64,000 bases of DNA from Hallerella sp963656065 (GTDB taxonomy: Bacteria > Fibrobacterota > Fibrobacteria > Fibrobacterales > Fibrobacteraceae), in assembly GCA_963656065.1 (NCBI GenBank), contig CAVKGV010000001.1, forward strand, positions 124,001-188,000, in the 5' to 3' direction. Under the pieces are notes generated by a model. The model did not search any database. It was not told the origin of the DNA and saw nothing but the letters and a program-made list of their open reading frames with translations. Below, piece after piece: positions 27,001-34,999 of the stretch; within the stretch, counting starts at the first letter, position 1, and the number at the start of each line of letters is the position of its first letter. The position numbers and the translations under genes were made by a program.

Positions 27001-27079
27001 CTTCCCCACCGGCAAATACACGCTCAAGGTTTCCGGCGAGTCCTTCTCGAAAGAACAGAAATTCTACATCCTGAACTAG
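24002..27079 (+). CDS. Secreted two-domain beta-helix protein (GH55/pectate lyase-like) with DNRLRE module
   Basis: GTG at 24002, with GAGG six bases upstream and TATATT at 23965, gives 1025 residues. A signal peptide (to LFAQ) is followed by two beta-helix repeats with the Pectate_lyase_3 start: SPYNAKTDGKTDVTEIIQRA (residues 30-320) and YGGTTGTGSDDSKAIQQA (345-600). A tandem arrangement like this occurs in GH55 enzymes. Residues about 720-920 resemble the DNRLRE/CBM96 module (KIYLKFDVSAIPG). The last 75 residues (TGKYTLKVSG ending FYILN) resemble a type IX secretion tail. It is probably a secreted polysaccharide-active protein; the substrate is unknown. Confidence 0.82.
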   Translation: MFRLLVLTIFLSFGVLFAQVQFPHGSGIVDVTKSPYNAKTDGKTDVTEIIQRALDDHPNGNYIIYLPNGTYLISRQLSWPQAEKDKDSYRRTILQGESMGGTHIVLQDNSYGFDNPDAPRAMLYTGVGNYPHNRNAIRDVSLHTGKDNPGAIGIRFNANYQGTILNVKILSGDGTGVAGIDMNYTEGIGPLLVKNVEIRGFDVGILTGFPMYGMTFEHITLYGQKKYGIENHDQVLTIRNLRSHNEVPAIANFGENALLTMIGGALEYTGKKKSKSPAIYNEGFLFARDIATSRYAKAIEDRGPASGEGLPGPEIIEYSSDIPTNLCHSPQYSFKLSIAETLIPMEQSPDQWIGIAGDYGGTTGTGSDDSKAIQQAIDDGAETIYFTPGGRYTINRDIIIRNRVRKIIGTEATIDGTGKFIVEGSAFKEITFERFGEFGAGIYHKSSQTLILRNMKVKDYSSAKSGAGDLYMEDVAINHMEINLQHVWARSLYMNSDRKAKIENNGGTLWILGLTAENGNTVLLNRDRGEAELLGVHVISSRKAKTAPMFINDSASLSVEGLRETLLQGNAFPKIAVETRNGESKTLASSGLLKNPGGGTMMTLFVGYVPKVGENEPPEVEGAEDMILLQSDKAKLSGQVFDDGRGSKGYCSDPVEWKKLSGPGRVVFSDENEYETDVTFSYSGRYGILFTADDGEFKTSDTTHIYVFDLRTTTKDHSGNGVASGRGMDTWVSEFDTYTEHGSDSLLQIGYSKQGSSAKIYLKFDVSAIPGPISDAALQLSVPEDPRYKNKKKPVQWNVFGLLEEPGKDFGDGIAPADWQETELNWYNAPANQNAPGGAYVPKKARGGGIDPRYTSYLGTIVPNPNSPFGSFLKSASLTEFMKRKHKSKLFTFILSAVAPSDSNYYVYSREAGKALAPALYISYFDSNRTVSGAATESAITLSKVNINIVSLDCNFDLTIGEPQFVKIEIFNESGKFIQQLCGRELESEKKYTFKFKAKNFPTGKYTLKVSGESFSKEQKFYILN

Positions 27080-27086
27080 GTGTCCC

Positions 27087-28697
27087 ATGAAGCTTCAAAT
27101 TTTTTCCGTTATCTCTGTATTTTTTGCCATCGCGCTTTTCGGCTGCGGTAGCGACAGCGGATCGTCGGCGAGCGAGCCGTCCTCTTCTTCGATGAGTTCA
27201 TCGTCCGAATCGTCCAGTTCGCTATCGAACCGTCTAGACGTCACATACGCCGACACGCTCTCGTCCGACACGCTCCTGGTTGCGGGCAAGGCGACATCCG
27301 AGGCTTACAGGCTGTTCCTCGGCGAATATCCGCGGGGAACGCTCATCGAAATTTTCGCAAAGAAGCTTTCCGGTGGACATTCCGATTCCTTTTTCGTCCG
27401 CGAAGAACAAGGCGCAAACCTGATTCCCGAAACATTTGCAATCGAGGCTGGCGATACGGTTTACAACACGCAGGACGCTTTCGCGAGATTCGGCGACACG
27501 AGCTTCACATCCGCCCGGTTCATCACGACCCAAAGCTCGGGCTTCTACTACGTCGATATTCCCAAAGTCAGCGGAGAAAAGGATTCCTCGTTCGAATTCC
27601 AGATGGCGGCGAACCTCCTCTCCGGCTATTACGGCTACGCGGGCGATAAGGATTCCGTTTCCATCGAGCCGGGAGATACGCTCCGCGGATTCTTCCTTCT
27701 AGAAAGCGCACCCAAAGAAGCCGTCGTCAAGTTTTCCGCATCGGTCGGAAAAAGCATCAACGTGAACGCCTCCGGCAAGGCCCTGTCAAAAATCAAGCTG
27801 CAGAAAAACGGCGAAGAAATCTCGTCGGGAGACCCAATCGACGAGCAGCTCCTGCCCGAAAAAAAGGCGGACTTTTCCCTCGTCATCTCGCCTAAAGGCG
27901 CCCCCGACTACACGACGGGTCCATACGCCTATTTCGAAATCCGGACCAGTTCCCGCGACCTCGTAAAGGGCGAATACCTGGCAAATCCCGACTCCATCAA
28001 AGTCGTCGGCGACACGCTGGTCGTTGTCCGCGAAAAGAACGATGCCGCCAAATACTATCTGAGACAAGAGCAATACGTATGGCTCGCCAACTTAGACAAG
28101 GGAGATTCCATCCAGGTTTCCCACGAAATCGAAGGCTACTATTCGGGAGCAAGCTACCCGGCGACATATGCGATTTTAGATTCCGCCGGTGATTCTGTCG
28201 CATCCGTTTCGGAGACCAGACGTCTCTTTGTCGCGGAGAAAAAAGGACCCTTCTACCTGCACTATGTCCGACTGAATTCCCCGCCAAACTCCCCTAGCCA
28301 GATTTTAACGCTCAAGACGAGCATCGAACGTTTCGGATACGTCACCAAGTTTTTCTTCTACGACGAGGAACGCGAAGAGTCTCTCGAAACCAAGAGCGTC
28401 CTCACCGGTGACACGCTCCACTTTTCAACGCTCTCCCTCCGCGCGGAACCGAAAGACGCGAGCAGCAATGCTATCTGGTATATTCCCTGCGAAGACTTAG
28501 GCCTTATCCGCTCCGCCTACACGGAAAGCAGCTGTTCAAACTACGGGACGGAACAGCTCATCGGGGCGACGAACATCGCCATCACGACCGACCCGAACAG
28601 CGCGGGCGAAATCATCCACCTGATAGCCCAGAGCCTTGCCGACCCACATGCGCGCGATACTTTAAATGTTTTCATCAGCGATTCCGGCACGCCGTAA
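27087..28697 (+). CDS. Ser-rich lipoprotein of unknown function
   Basis: The 536-residue product has a lipoprotein signal (MKLQIFSVISVFFAIALFGC), then a linker of about 30 residues dominated by serine, a feature common in Fibrobacter surface lipoproteins. The rest is beta-rich, with repeated motifs such as GDTLRGFFLLE, GDTLVVVRE and GDTLHFSTLS, suggesting several similar all-beta domains. No catalytic motif was recognised. It follows the beta-helix protein by seven bases and is probably cotranscribed, hinting at a surface role with it. Confidence 0.75.
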   Translation: MKLQIFSVISVFFAIALFGCGSDSGSSASEPSSSSMSSSSESSSSLSNRLDVTYADTLSSDTLLVAGKATSEAYRLFLGEYPRGTLIEIFAKKLSGGHSDSFFVREEQGANLIPETFAIEAGDTVYNTQDAFARFGDTSFTSARFITTQSSGFYYVDIPKVSGEKDSSFEFQMAANLLSGYYGYAGDKDSVSIEPGDTLRGFFLLESAPKEAVVKFSASVGKSINVNASGKALSKIKLQKNGEEISSGDPIDEQLLPEKKADFSLVISPKGAPDYTTGPYAYFEIRTSSRDLVKGEYLANPDSIKVVGDTLVVVREKNDAAKYYLRQEQYVWLANLDKGDSIQVSHEIEGYYSGASYPATYAILDSAGDSVASVSETRRLFVAEKKGPFYLHYVRLNSPPNSPSQILTLKTSIERFGYVTKFFFYDEEREESLETKSVLTGDTLHFSTLSLRAEPKDASSNAIWYIPCEDLGLIRSAYTESSCSNYGTEQLIGATNIAITTDPNSAGEIIHLIAQSLADPHARDTLNVFISDSGTP

Positions 28698-28706
28698 AAA
28701 TTTTTC

Positions 28707-28787
28707 TATCTTTGGAAACCCCGGGATGTCGTGCCAAGCTCTGCCAGCATCTCCGGTTTAACGAAAGAGCTTCCTTTCGAGGTAACA
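28707..28787 (+). promoter_or_regulatory. rpsD leader with possible pseudoknot
   Basis: TATCTT at 28707-28712 may be the -10 box. AAACC (28716-28720) with GGTTT (28755-28759) and GGGATG (28723-28728) with CATCTC (28748-28753, one G-U) form a stem. Its loop holds AAGCTCT (28736-28742), which is perfectly complementary to AGAGCTT (28766-28772) downstream: an H-type pseudoknot. CGAAAG (28762-28767) can instead pair with CTTTCG (28774-28779), next to GAGG (28779-28782). Pairings are seen; S4 autoregulation is inferred from the E. coli alpha operon. Confidence 0.55.
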
Positions 28788-29390
28788 ATGTCCTATCGTG
28801 GACCCAAAGCCAAGGTCGCCCGTTCTCTCGGGCTCGCCATCACACAAAAAACCCAAAAGGTTCTCGACCGCCGCAACTTCGGCCCCGGTCAGCATGGTCA
28901 AGATCGCAAGAAGTCCGCTTCCGTTTACAAGCAGCAGCTTGTCGAGAAGCAGCGTCTTCGCTTCACATACAACATTTCCGAAGCCCAGATGGCAAAGACT
29001 TACGCCGAAGCCAACCGCCGCGAAGGTTCTGCCGGTGACAACCTGATGATCCTTCTCGAAACCAGACTGGATGCGCTGGTCTATCGCATGGGTTTTGCCC
29101 GCACCATTTTTGCCGCTCGCCAGTATGTCGCCCACGGACACTTTGCCGTGAACGGCGTCCGCAGCTTCTCCCCGAGCCGCCTCATCAAGGCCGGCGACGT
29201 GATTTCCGTCCGGGAACGCTCCAAGAATCACGTCCAGATCAAGGAAGCCCTGGAAAGCGCCCCGACTCTTCCGGAATATGTTTCGGTTGATAAGGACAAG
29301 ATGGAAGGCAAGCTCGTTGCTACTCCGCTCCGCGCCCAGATTCCGGTCCAGCTCCAAGAACAGCTCGTGGTCGAATTCTACAGCCGCTAA
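28788..29390 (+). CDS. rpsD: Small ribosomal subunit protein S4 (uS4)
   Basis: ATG at 28788, with GAGG six bases upstream, gives the normal 200 residues (MSYRGPKAKVARSLG). Core motifs are RRNFGPGQHG, ETRLDALVYRMGFA and the S4 RNA-binding domain AARQYVAHGHFAVNG. The N-terminus has no zinc-binding cysteines, so it is the zinc-free type. S4 nucleates 16S rRNA folding and in E. coli represses its own mRNA. Here rpsD stands alone, not beside rpsM, rpsK and rpoA, and is bounded by a structured leader and a strong terminator. Confidence 0.97.
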   Translation: MSYRGPKAKVARSLGLAITQKTQKVLDRRNFGPGQHGQDRKKSASVYKQQLVEKQRLRFTYNISEAQMAKTYAEANRREGSAGDNLMILLETRLDALVYRMGFARTIFAARQYVAHGHFAVNGVRSFSPSRLIKAGDVISVRERSKNHVQIKEALESAPTLPEYVSVDKDKMEGKLVATPLRAQIPVQLQEQLVVEFYSR

Positions 29391-29418
29391 CGTTCTTTTA
29401 CATTTCATTCAAAATTCA

Positions 29419-29450
29419 AACAGCGGATTTCAAAAGAATCCGCTGTTTTA
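29419..29450 (+). terminator. Intrinsic terminator after rpsD
   Basis: AACAGCGGATT (29419-29429) pairs with AATCCGCTGTT (29437-29447) around a seven-base loop and continues into TTATTT. It is the strongest simple terminator in the window by eye. Confidence 0.92.
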
Positions 29451-29493
29451 TTTAAACTTTATTTGATAACATTGGGCGTATATGCTTGAAACT

Positions 29494-30201
29494 TCAATCC
29501 TTTACACAGCGGACGGGGGTCATCATTCTAGCACGCTCTGCGCCGTCATTGATCGACTTATGAAAAGTTACGCTTTGATTTTCTATAGTGAATTTTACAA
29601 ATCCATAAATAAAACCTAGTCGCCCTATGTAACCGTCATCTTTTGCGATGAATTTTCCAGGCCAGACATCCATAGGAGTAGGCAACACGGCAAAGCCACA
29701 ATCTCCATTAGAAGAAATTCCGGGATTCAGGGAAATCCAGCCTTCCGTCGATTTCAAGTGCAATCCGGCGCTATCGATTCCCCCCCCCACAGTATCTATA
29801 AGCTTTAGAAATTCGTCTTCGCTCGGCAAATGCCATCCCGAGGGGCAAATCGTCAAGGCCAATGTATCTACGTAGAGACGACCTTTTGAACAAGCCGAAT
29901 CCGCACAAAACGAAGGCCAGCCCCAGCTTATGTCTTGCGGCAAACTATCATTATAATTCAGGTTTTCCGCCATCCAGACCTGGTTTCCGATGGTCACGTA
30001 CTTGTATTCCTGTCCGTCGCGAGCGTCCGTAAACGTTCCGCGGTTTGGCTCGCCATAGGCGTTCAGGCCTTCTGCCGGGCAGACGACAGCCGCATCAAAG
30101 GTGTCTTCCGGTTCCGCCGAGGAGCCGTTCTCCGAGCAGGCGGAAAACAGAAACATCGCAAGAATCATGCAAATCAGAGAACGAATCGTCAATTTTTTCA
30201 T
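29494..30201 (-). CDS. Lipoprotein with Fibrobacter major paralogous domain
   Basis: The 235-residue product begins MKKLTIRSLICMILAMFLFS, with lipobox FSAC. From about residue 60 it carries the domain repeated many times in Fibrobacter succinogenes: FTDARDGQEYKYVTIGNQVW, MAENLNY, then ICPSGWHLPSEDEF and a C-terminal PVRCVKD. The function of this domain is unknown; members are usually surface lipoproteins or secreted proteins. The domain identifies the lineage. It lies directly downstream of the pseudogene at 30219-30878 on the same strand. Confidence 0.9.
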   Translation of the reverse strand: MKKLTIRSLICMILAMFLFSACSENGSSAEPEDTFDAAVVCPAEGLNAYGEPNRGTFTDARDGQEYKYVTIGNQVWMAENLNYNDSLPQDISWGWPSFCADSACSKGRLYVDTLALTICPSGWHLPSEDEFLKLIDTVGGGIDSAGLHLKSTEGWISLNPGISSNGDCGFAVLPTPMDVWPGKFIAKDDGYIGRLGFIYGFVKFTIENQSVTFHKSINDGAERARMMTPVRCVKD

Positions 30202-30218
30202 TTTTTCCCTTTGTTAGT

Positions 30219-30878
30219 TTAAAAGTCTCGTCGCCATTCATTGCGTTGGAAATGATGATTCCTACGTCTTCCGGTGCGAAATCGATTCCGTTTTCTGCAA
30301 GCATCGCCACCGCCTACAAGATAAACAGCTAGCGCTAGCGGAATGATATCGCTATAATCCGATGCAGACTTCGACTTGTCCAAGACCGAGGAACCGTTTA
30401 GCAACGCCTGGTCGGCAAAGCCTGTCCCCTCGTGCGGAGTGTTGAAGAAAACGACATTTTCAATTTCGCCTTGGTAATCCTTGCTCTGGATATATTCGCG
30501 GACGGTGTGACCGGCGACGCCCTCCGCTATGACAAGAAAGCGGCTTGGCTCATTTCCGGACGTTAATATTTTCCCATTTTGGGACCACTTTTTGATCGCT
30601 TCGCTGAATACCGAATTTTTTCCGTGGAAAAGGGAATCGGAGATTTCGGATGGACTCATTGACGCATCGTATGGCAGTAAATGGAGTCTGAATCCCCGTA
30701 GAACGCATTGTTTTTCAGAAAGGCGTCAAGCTGCAGATTTTTTTCATGAAGCGGAAGAAACTTCTTCGCACAAGCCGGATGCGTCCAACAAAATCGCCAG
30801 GGTGGACTTCGAAGGACCGACTACCGCGCTGTACGAAAAAGCGACAAGTAGCAGGAGACCTGGCAAAAGGTTTTTCAT
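30219..30878 (-). pseudogene. Frameshifted alpha/beta-hydrolase-like secreted protein
   Basis: Coding sense on the minus strand is spread over several frames. ATG at 30878 opens a signal peptide (MKNLLPGLLLLVAFSYSAVV) that soon hits a stop after CEEVSSAS. A second frame continues FLPLHEKNLQLDAFLKNNAF to a stop. A third reads from MSPSEISD to LAVYLVGGG, including FLVIAEGVAGHTVREY and VVFFNTPHEGTGFADQALL, which looks like a lipase nucleophile region (IAEGVAG in place of GxSxG). A fourth frame near 30310 adds LAENGIDFAPEDVGIIISNA. At least three frameshifts mean no full protein is made unless there are sequencing errors. Family is tentative. Confidence 0.65.
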
Positions 30879-30907
30879 TTCAAATACAATTTTGGATTTA
30901 TCGAAAC

Positions 30908-30942
30908 AAAAAAGAGATACCCGCCGGCTCCGCCGGCGGGTA
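30908..30942 (-). terminator. Intrinsic terminator after the COG0523 gene
   Basis: TACCCGCCGGC (30918-30928) pairs with GCCGGCGGGTA (30932-30942) over a three-base loop. On the minus strand it is followed by TCTC and a run of T's, ending transcription of the gene at 30956. Confidence 0.85.
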
Positions 30943-30955
30943 CTTTACATTCCGA

Positions 30956-32074
30956 TCATTCCCCGAGGCACGCGTCGAGCTTTGCCGTGATATCTTTTTT
31001 ATCCATGTGCTGCCCGATGAAAACCAAGCGGATTTCACGGTCGCCGTATTTTTCGTCCCACATCTTTCGGACTTCGGGTTCCTCGGCGAGAGCGCGCTCC
31101 TGTTCGCCCTTGTTCAGCGAAGCGATCCAGCGTCCGAGACAACGTGCGCTCGCATCCTTGCCGGCCTGTTCAAAGATGTAGGAATACACGCGGTCGTCTT
31201 CAAACCAGAGGATTCCCTTGGAGCGGATAATGCTGTTCGGGTAGTTGTCCAGAAACTTTTCGAGCCTTTCGCGGTTGAACGGGCGACGGCTCATATAGAC
31301 GAATGTCCCGATGCCGTATTCTTCCGACTCCCCTTCTTCCTCTTCTTCGGGATTTTCCAGCTGTTGGATCCAGGCGGCGGAACTCGAAACCTTGTTGAAG
31401 TCAAACTGTTTCGTATCGAGAATGTCCTTGATATCGACCTTACCGAAATTCGTTTCGATCATTTTCGCTTCGGGCTGGAGCGCGCGGACAACCGCCTTGA
31501 CATGCTTCAACTCGTCCGCGGAAACGCTATCCACTTTGTTCAGGACTATCGTGTTGCAAAATTCGATCTGCTGCACGAGAAGGCTCGCGACATCTTCCTC
31601 GTCCATGTTTTCATCGAGGAGCTTTTCGCCGCCGCCGAATTCCGTAGCGAGCCGCATGCAATCGACAACCGAAATGATGCCATCGAGATGACACGGGAGC
31701 GGCTTCCCGTCACGGCTTTTCAGCTTGGAACCCATGAGCGTAATCGTCTGCGCAATCGGGAGCGGTTCGCAGATGCCGCTCGCTTCGATGAGGATATAGT
31801 CAAACTTGTCCTGCTCCAAAATCTGCGCGATTTGTTCGAGAAGGTCCGTCTTGAGCGTGCAGCAGATGCAGCCGTTCGAAAGCGGCACGACGGAATCCTT
31901 CTGCTGGACATTTCCGCCCTTTTCGATCAGCGTCTGGTCGATGTTCACTTCGCCGATGTCGTTTACGATGACCGCGACATGGTATCCCTGCTGGTTGTTC
32001 AGAACGTGGTTCAGGAGAGTGGTCTTGCCCGCGCCGAGGTAACCGGCGAGAAGCGTAATGGGAACAGATTTCAT
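30956..32074 (-). CDS. CobW/YjiA/COG0523-family GTP-binding metallochaperone
   Basis: ATG at 32074, with AAGGAG seven bases upstream, gives 372 residues beginning MKSVPITLLAGYLGAGK. Walker A is GYLGAGKTTLLN, the metal motif is CICC in NGCICCTLKTDL, and EASGICEPLPIA and LNKVDSVSADEL complete the G domain. The CobW C-terminal domain begins near residue 250 (FVYMSRRPFNRERLEKFLD). COG0523 proteins insert or deliver zinc, cobalt or other metals to client proteins. No zinc-regulator site was looked for beyond eye. It is followed by a strong terminator. Confidence 0.93.
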   Translation of the reverse strand: MKSVPITLLAGYLGAGKTTLLNHVLNNQQGYHVAVIVNDIGEVNIDQTLIEKGGNVQQKDSVVPLSNGCICCTLKTDLLEQIAQILEQDKFDYILIEASGICEPLPIAQTITLMGSKLKSRDGKPLPCHLDGIISVVDCMRLATEFGGGEKLLDENMDEEDVASLLVQQIEFCNTIVLNKVDSVSADELKHVKAVVRALQPEAKMIETNFGKVDIKDILDTKQFDFNKVSSSAAWIQQLENPEEEEEGESEEYGIGTFVYMSRRPFNRERLEKFLDNYPNSIIRSKGILWFEDDRVYSYIFEQAGKDASARCLGRWIASLNKGEQERALAEEPEVRKMWDEKYGDREIRLVFIGQHMDKKDITAKLDACLGE

Positions 32075-32090
32075 CTTGGAACTCCTTGTT

Positions 32091-33374
32091 TTAAAAATTC
32101 GACGCACCGGGTTTCGACAGGTTCGTTACCGGTAGCGGCAATCCGTCTGCAGGCGGAACCGTCCGGCAAAGCGCCGATTCGCCGAGCGTCTTTCGGAAAG
32201 CCTTCTGCAAATTTTCAAGCGTAAATTCAGGAACTTTCTTTCTAAGCAGATGCGCCTCGGCGAGATTTTCCGTATAGGATTCGAGAGGAACGGCGTGATA
32301 GTTTCCCGCCTCCTGCTGCGTGACCGAAGCTTCGAGCGTCGCTTCGAAAATTTCGATTTTTTCCCCGTCGGCCTTTTGCGTCTTTCGCACGGCAAACTTC
32401 GCCACCCCGCCCAAGTTCGTTTCAAGCTGCTGCTGGTTCGAAATGAAATTTCCGAGCGACCAGTAAACCAGCGCACGGTTTCCCGCCGCCGTCGTAAAAA
32501 TGCCGTAAGGCTCGATGACATGGGGGTGCGCGCAGACTAAAATATCCGCCCCGGCATCGATCGCCTGTTCGGCCTGCCGCATCGCCTCCGCAGTCGGAAG
32601 CGCCGTATATTCCGTCCCGAAATGCAAAAAAGCGACTGTCACTTCCGCGCGGGCTTCCGCTTCCCGCACCCGGGAAACCCAGCCCCCGCTTGAATCCAGA
32701 AGATCCACGAGATACGGGCGGTTTTCCGGCAGTTTCTGGCCGTTCAATCCGTATGTGAAATTCACAAAGGCGAAGCGGATGCCGTTCCTTTCGAGCGTAA
32801 AAACCGAATCCCGGTCCGCCGCAGTCGCATGGATTCCCAGAGCCTTCGCCGGTTTGTCCTTCCAAAAGTCGAGCGTGTAATCGACTGCGCGTTCGCCTCG
32901 GTCAATCGTATGGTTCGTCGCATGAGTCACGATGTCAAAGCCCGCAGCGATTTCGGCAAGACCTAACTCTTCCGGCGAGCCGAAGCTCGGGTAGGACGAA
33001 TAGCCTTCGCTGCGCGGAACAAAGACCGTCTCCTGGTTCACCACGGCAATATCCGCCGATTCGATGTCCCTTTTCCAAAGCGCAAAAATTCCGTCGAAAT
33101 GGCACCGGCTAGAATCTTCCGCGCAATTTCTAAAAAGCGGCGTGTGAAAGAGAACGTCCCCGATGGCGAAAAAAGAAACTTCAGAAACCGTCGAATCGGG
33201 AACTTCCGGCACTTCCGCAGAACTCGACGAGACAGGCTCACCAGCCGACAAACTTTCCGCCGGAGCCTCAGACTCGACAATTTTTTCTTCGGGCTTTTTC
33301 GCCGTCCCGCTGCACGCAAGCAAAAAGGCAAGCGACAGCAGAAAAAGTTCTTTCTTCGGCATAAATTTCGGCAT
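32091..33374 (-). CDS. CapA-family lipoprotein, calcineurin-like metallophosphoesterase fold
   Basis: ATG at 33374, with AGGA six bases upstream, gives 427 residues: MPKFMPKKELFLLSLAFL, lipobox LLAC, then a Ser/Glu-rich linker. The PGA_cap domain shows FFAIGDVLFHTPLF, AVVNQETVF, ATNHTIDRGERAVDYTLDFW and VCAHPHVIEPYGIF, the metal-binding histidines and asparagines of the CapA fold. CapA proteins support poly-gamma-glutamate or capsule production, and many are uncharacterised phosphoesterases. No capB or capC is adjacent. It follows prfC after eight bases and lies 16 bases before the COG0523 start. Confidence 0.85.
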   Translation of the reverse strand: MPKFMPKKELFLLSLAFLLACSGTAKKPEEKIVESEAPAESLSAGEPVSSSSAEVPEVPDSTVSEVSFFAIGDVLFHTPLFRNCAEDSSRCHFDGIFALWKRDIESADIAVVNQETVFVPRSEGYSSYPSFGSPEELGLAEIAAGFDIVTHATNHTIDRGERAVDYTLDFWKDKPAKALGIHATAADRDSVFTLERNGIRFAFVNFTYGLNGQKLPENRPYLVDLLDSSGGWVSRVREAEARAEVTVAFLHFGTEYTALPTAEAMRQAEQAIDAGADILVCAHPHVIEPYGIFTTAAGNRALVYWSLGNFISNQQQLETNLGGVAKFAVRKTQKADGEKIEIFEATLEASVTQQEAGNYHAVPLESYTENLAEAHLLRKKVPEFTLENLQKAFRKTLGESALCRTVPPADGLPLPVTNLSKPGASNF

Positions 33375-33382
33375 CCGCATTC

Positions 33383-34954
33383 CTAAGATAACGACGTTTC
33401 CTGGAACTTGAGCGTCGGGAAATTCTTCTCGGCGAGGCTCAGACGGTATTCGTTCGGGAAGAGGCACACGAAGCGTTCTTCCTTGTCGCGCATACAGTCG
33501 ATTCCGTTTTCATCGACAAACTTATCCACATCGGAGGTTTGTCCGACAATCCAGCGGACACCGTAAGAAGGAATGCGGTCGAGCGAAACGTCCGCGCCGT
33601 ATTCCGCCAACAGCCGATACTTGAGAACATCGAACTGGAGCTCCCCCACCACACCGATAACGGGAATCGCCGATTTAAAAGGCTGATACAGCTGGGTTGC
33701 GCCTTCCTCCGTCAGCTCCTTGAGACCTTTAGCGAGCTGCTTGGACTTGAGCGGATTCAAAAGCGTCACGCGGGCAAAAAATTCCGGGGCGAAATCGGGA
33801 ATGCCCGTAAAGTTCATCTTTTCGCCCTTTGTAAGCGTATCGCCGATATGGAAAAGTCCCGGATCGTTGATTCCCACGATGTCGCCCGCCCACGCCGTAT
33901 CGATGACTTCCTTGTCCTTCGCGAGGAACGCCGTCGGAGCGGCCAGTCGGATTTCCCTGCCGGAGCGCACATGGTAAACCTTGTCTCCCCGCGTAAATTC
34001 CCCGGAACAGATTCTGAGAAAAGCGGTCCTGTCGCGATGCTTCGGGTCCATGTTCGCCTGGATTTTAAAAACGAAGCCGCTGAAATCCGGTTCCTCGGGA
34101 GAGACAGCCCGCTTGTCCGTTTCGCGCGGCATCGGAGCCGGGGCGAGGCTAGCAAAGGCGTTGAGCAGCTGGCGGACGCCGAAATTGTTCACCGCGCTGC
34201 CAAAGAAGACAGGGCACATTTCCCCTTTCAGGAAAAGTTCATGGTCGAACGGATCCATTCCTCCCGTCACCATATCGTATTCTTCGCGAAACTGGGCGAC
34301 CCAGTTTTCCCCGCAAAGCTCGACAAGCCGCGGATCGTCGGGACCTTCCATCTGGAGGATTTCCTGGTGCCCGGACTTTTCGTCATAGACATTGAACGTA
34401 TTCTCCGCAATCGAATAGACGCCCTTGAAAAGTTTCCCGACGCCTATCGGAAGCGTAAACGGAATCGCCTTGATTTTCAGGACAGATTCTATCTGGTCAA
34501 GCAAATCGAGGACCGGGCGACCGTCGAGATCCATCTTGTTGATAAACGTGATAATCGGCGTGTGCCGCATCCGGCAGACTTCCATCAGCTTGATTGTCTG
34601 CTTTTCGACACCGTTTACGCTGTCAATCAGGACAAGCGCGGAATCGACAGCGGTGAGTGCGCGGTAAGTGTCTTCGCAAAAGTCCTGGTGCCCCGGCGTA
34701 TCGACCAGGTTGAACCAGCAGCCTTCAAACGGAAAATTCAGGACGGAACTCGAAACGGAAATTCCGCGCTCCTGTTCGATCTTCATCCAGTCGCTGACCG
34801 TGTAACTGCGGTTCGCCTTGGCGCGCACATGCCCCGCTTCACGGATGACCTTTCCATACCAAAGAAATTTTTCGGTAATCGTGGTTTTTCCCGCATCCGG
34901 GTGGCTGACAATGGCAAAGGTTCGCCGCTTCGCGATTTCTGGATTGGTAGTCAA
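33383..34954 (-). CDS. prfC: Peptide chain release factor 3
   Basis: The product is a full GTPase with Walker A SHPDAGKTTITEK, switch II DTPGHQDFCEDT and NKMD. The C-terminal domains include GELQFDVLKYRLLAEYG. RF3 recycles RF1 and RF2 from terminated ribosomes. I place the start at TTG 34954 (523 residues; E. coli 529): GAGG lies five bases upstream, and a TATATT box at 34981-34986 on this strand lies right against the upstream TTG at 34981, so that codon could not be in the mRNA. Confidence 0.96.
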   Translation of the reverse strand: MTTNPEIAKRRTFAIVSHPDAGKTTITEKFLWYGKVIREAGHVRAKANRSYTVSDWMKIEQERGISVSSSVLNFPFEGCWFNLVDTPGHQDFCEDTYRALTAVDSALVLIDSVNGVEKQTIKLMEVCRMRHTPIITFINKMDLDGRPVLDLLDQIESVLKIKAIPFTLPIGVGKLFKGVYSIAENTFNVYDEKSGHQEILQMEGPDDPRLVELCGENWVAQFREEYDMVTGGMDPFDHELFLKGEMCPVFFGSAVNNFGVRQLLNAFASLAPAPMPRETDKRAVSPEEPDFSGFVFKIQANMDPKHRDRTAFLRICSGEFTRGDKVYHVRSGREIRLAAPTAFLAKDKEVIDTAWAGDIVGINDPGLFHIGDTLTKGEKMNFTGIPDFAPEFFARVTLLNPLKSKQLAKGLKELTEEGATQLYQPFKSAIPVIGVVGELQFDVLKYRLLAEYGADVSLDRIPSYGVRWIVGQTSDVDKFVDENGIDCMRDKEERFVCLFPNEYRLSLAEKNFPTLKFQETSLS

Positions 34955-34999
34955 AATGGCCTCGTTCGTTATCGAAGCCAAATATAGAAACTTATAAAG

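Noticed and set aside
30746..32224. Plus-strand open frame of 492 codons
   Set aside because: It lies opposite the COG0523 GTPase, whose Walker, CICC and G-domain motifs are complete. The antisense frame is a by-product of codon bias.
33539..34987. Plus-strand open frame of 482 codons
   Set aside because: It is the shadow of prfC on the other strand; prfC is fully convincing.
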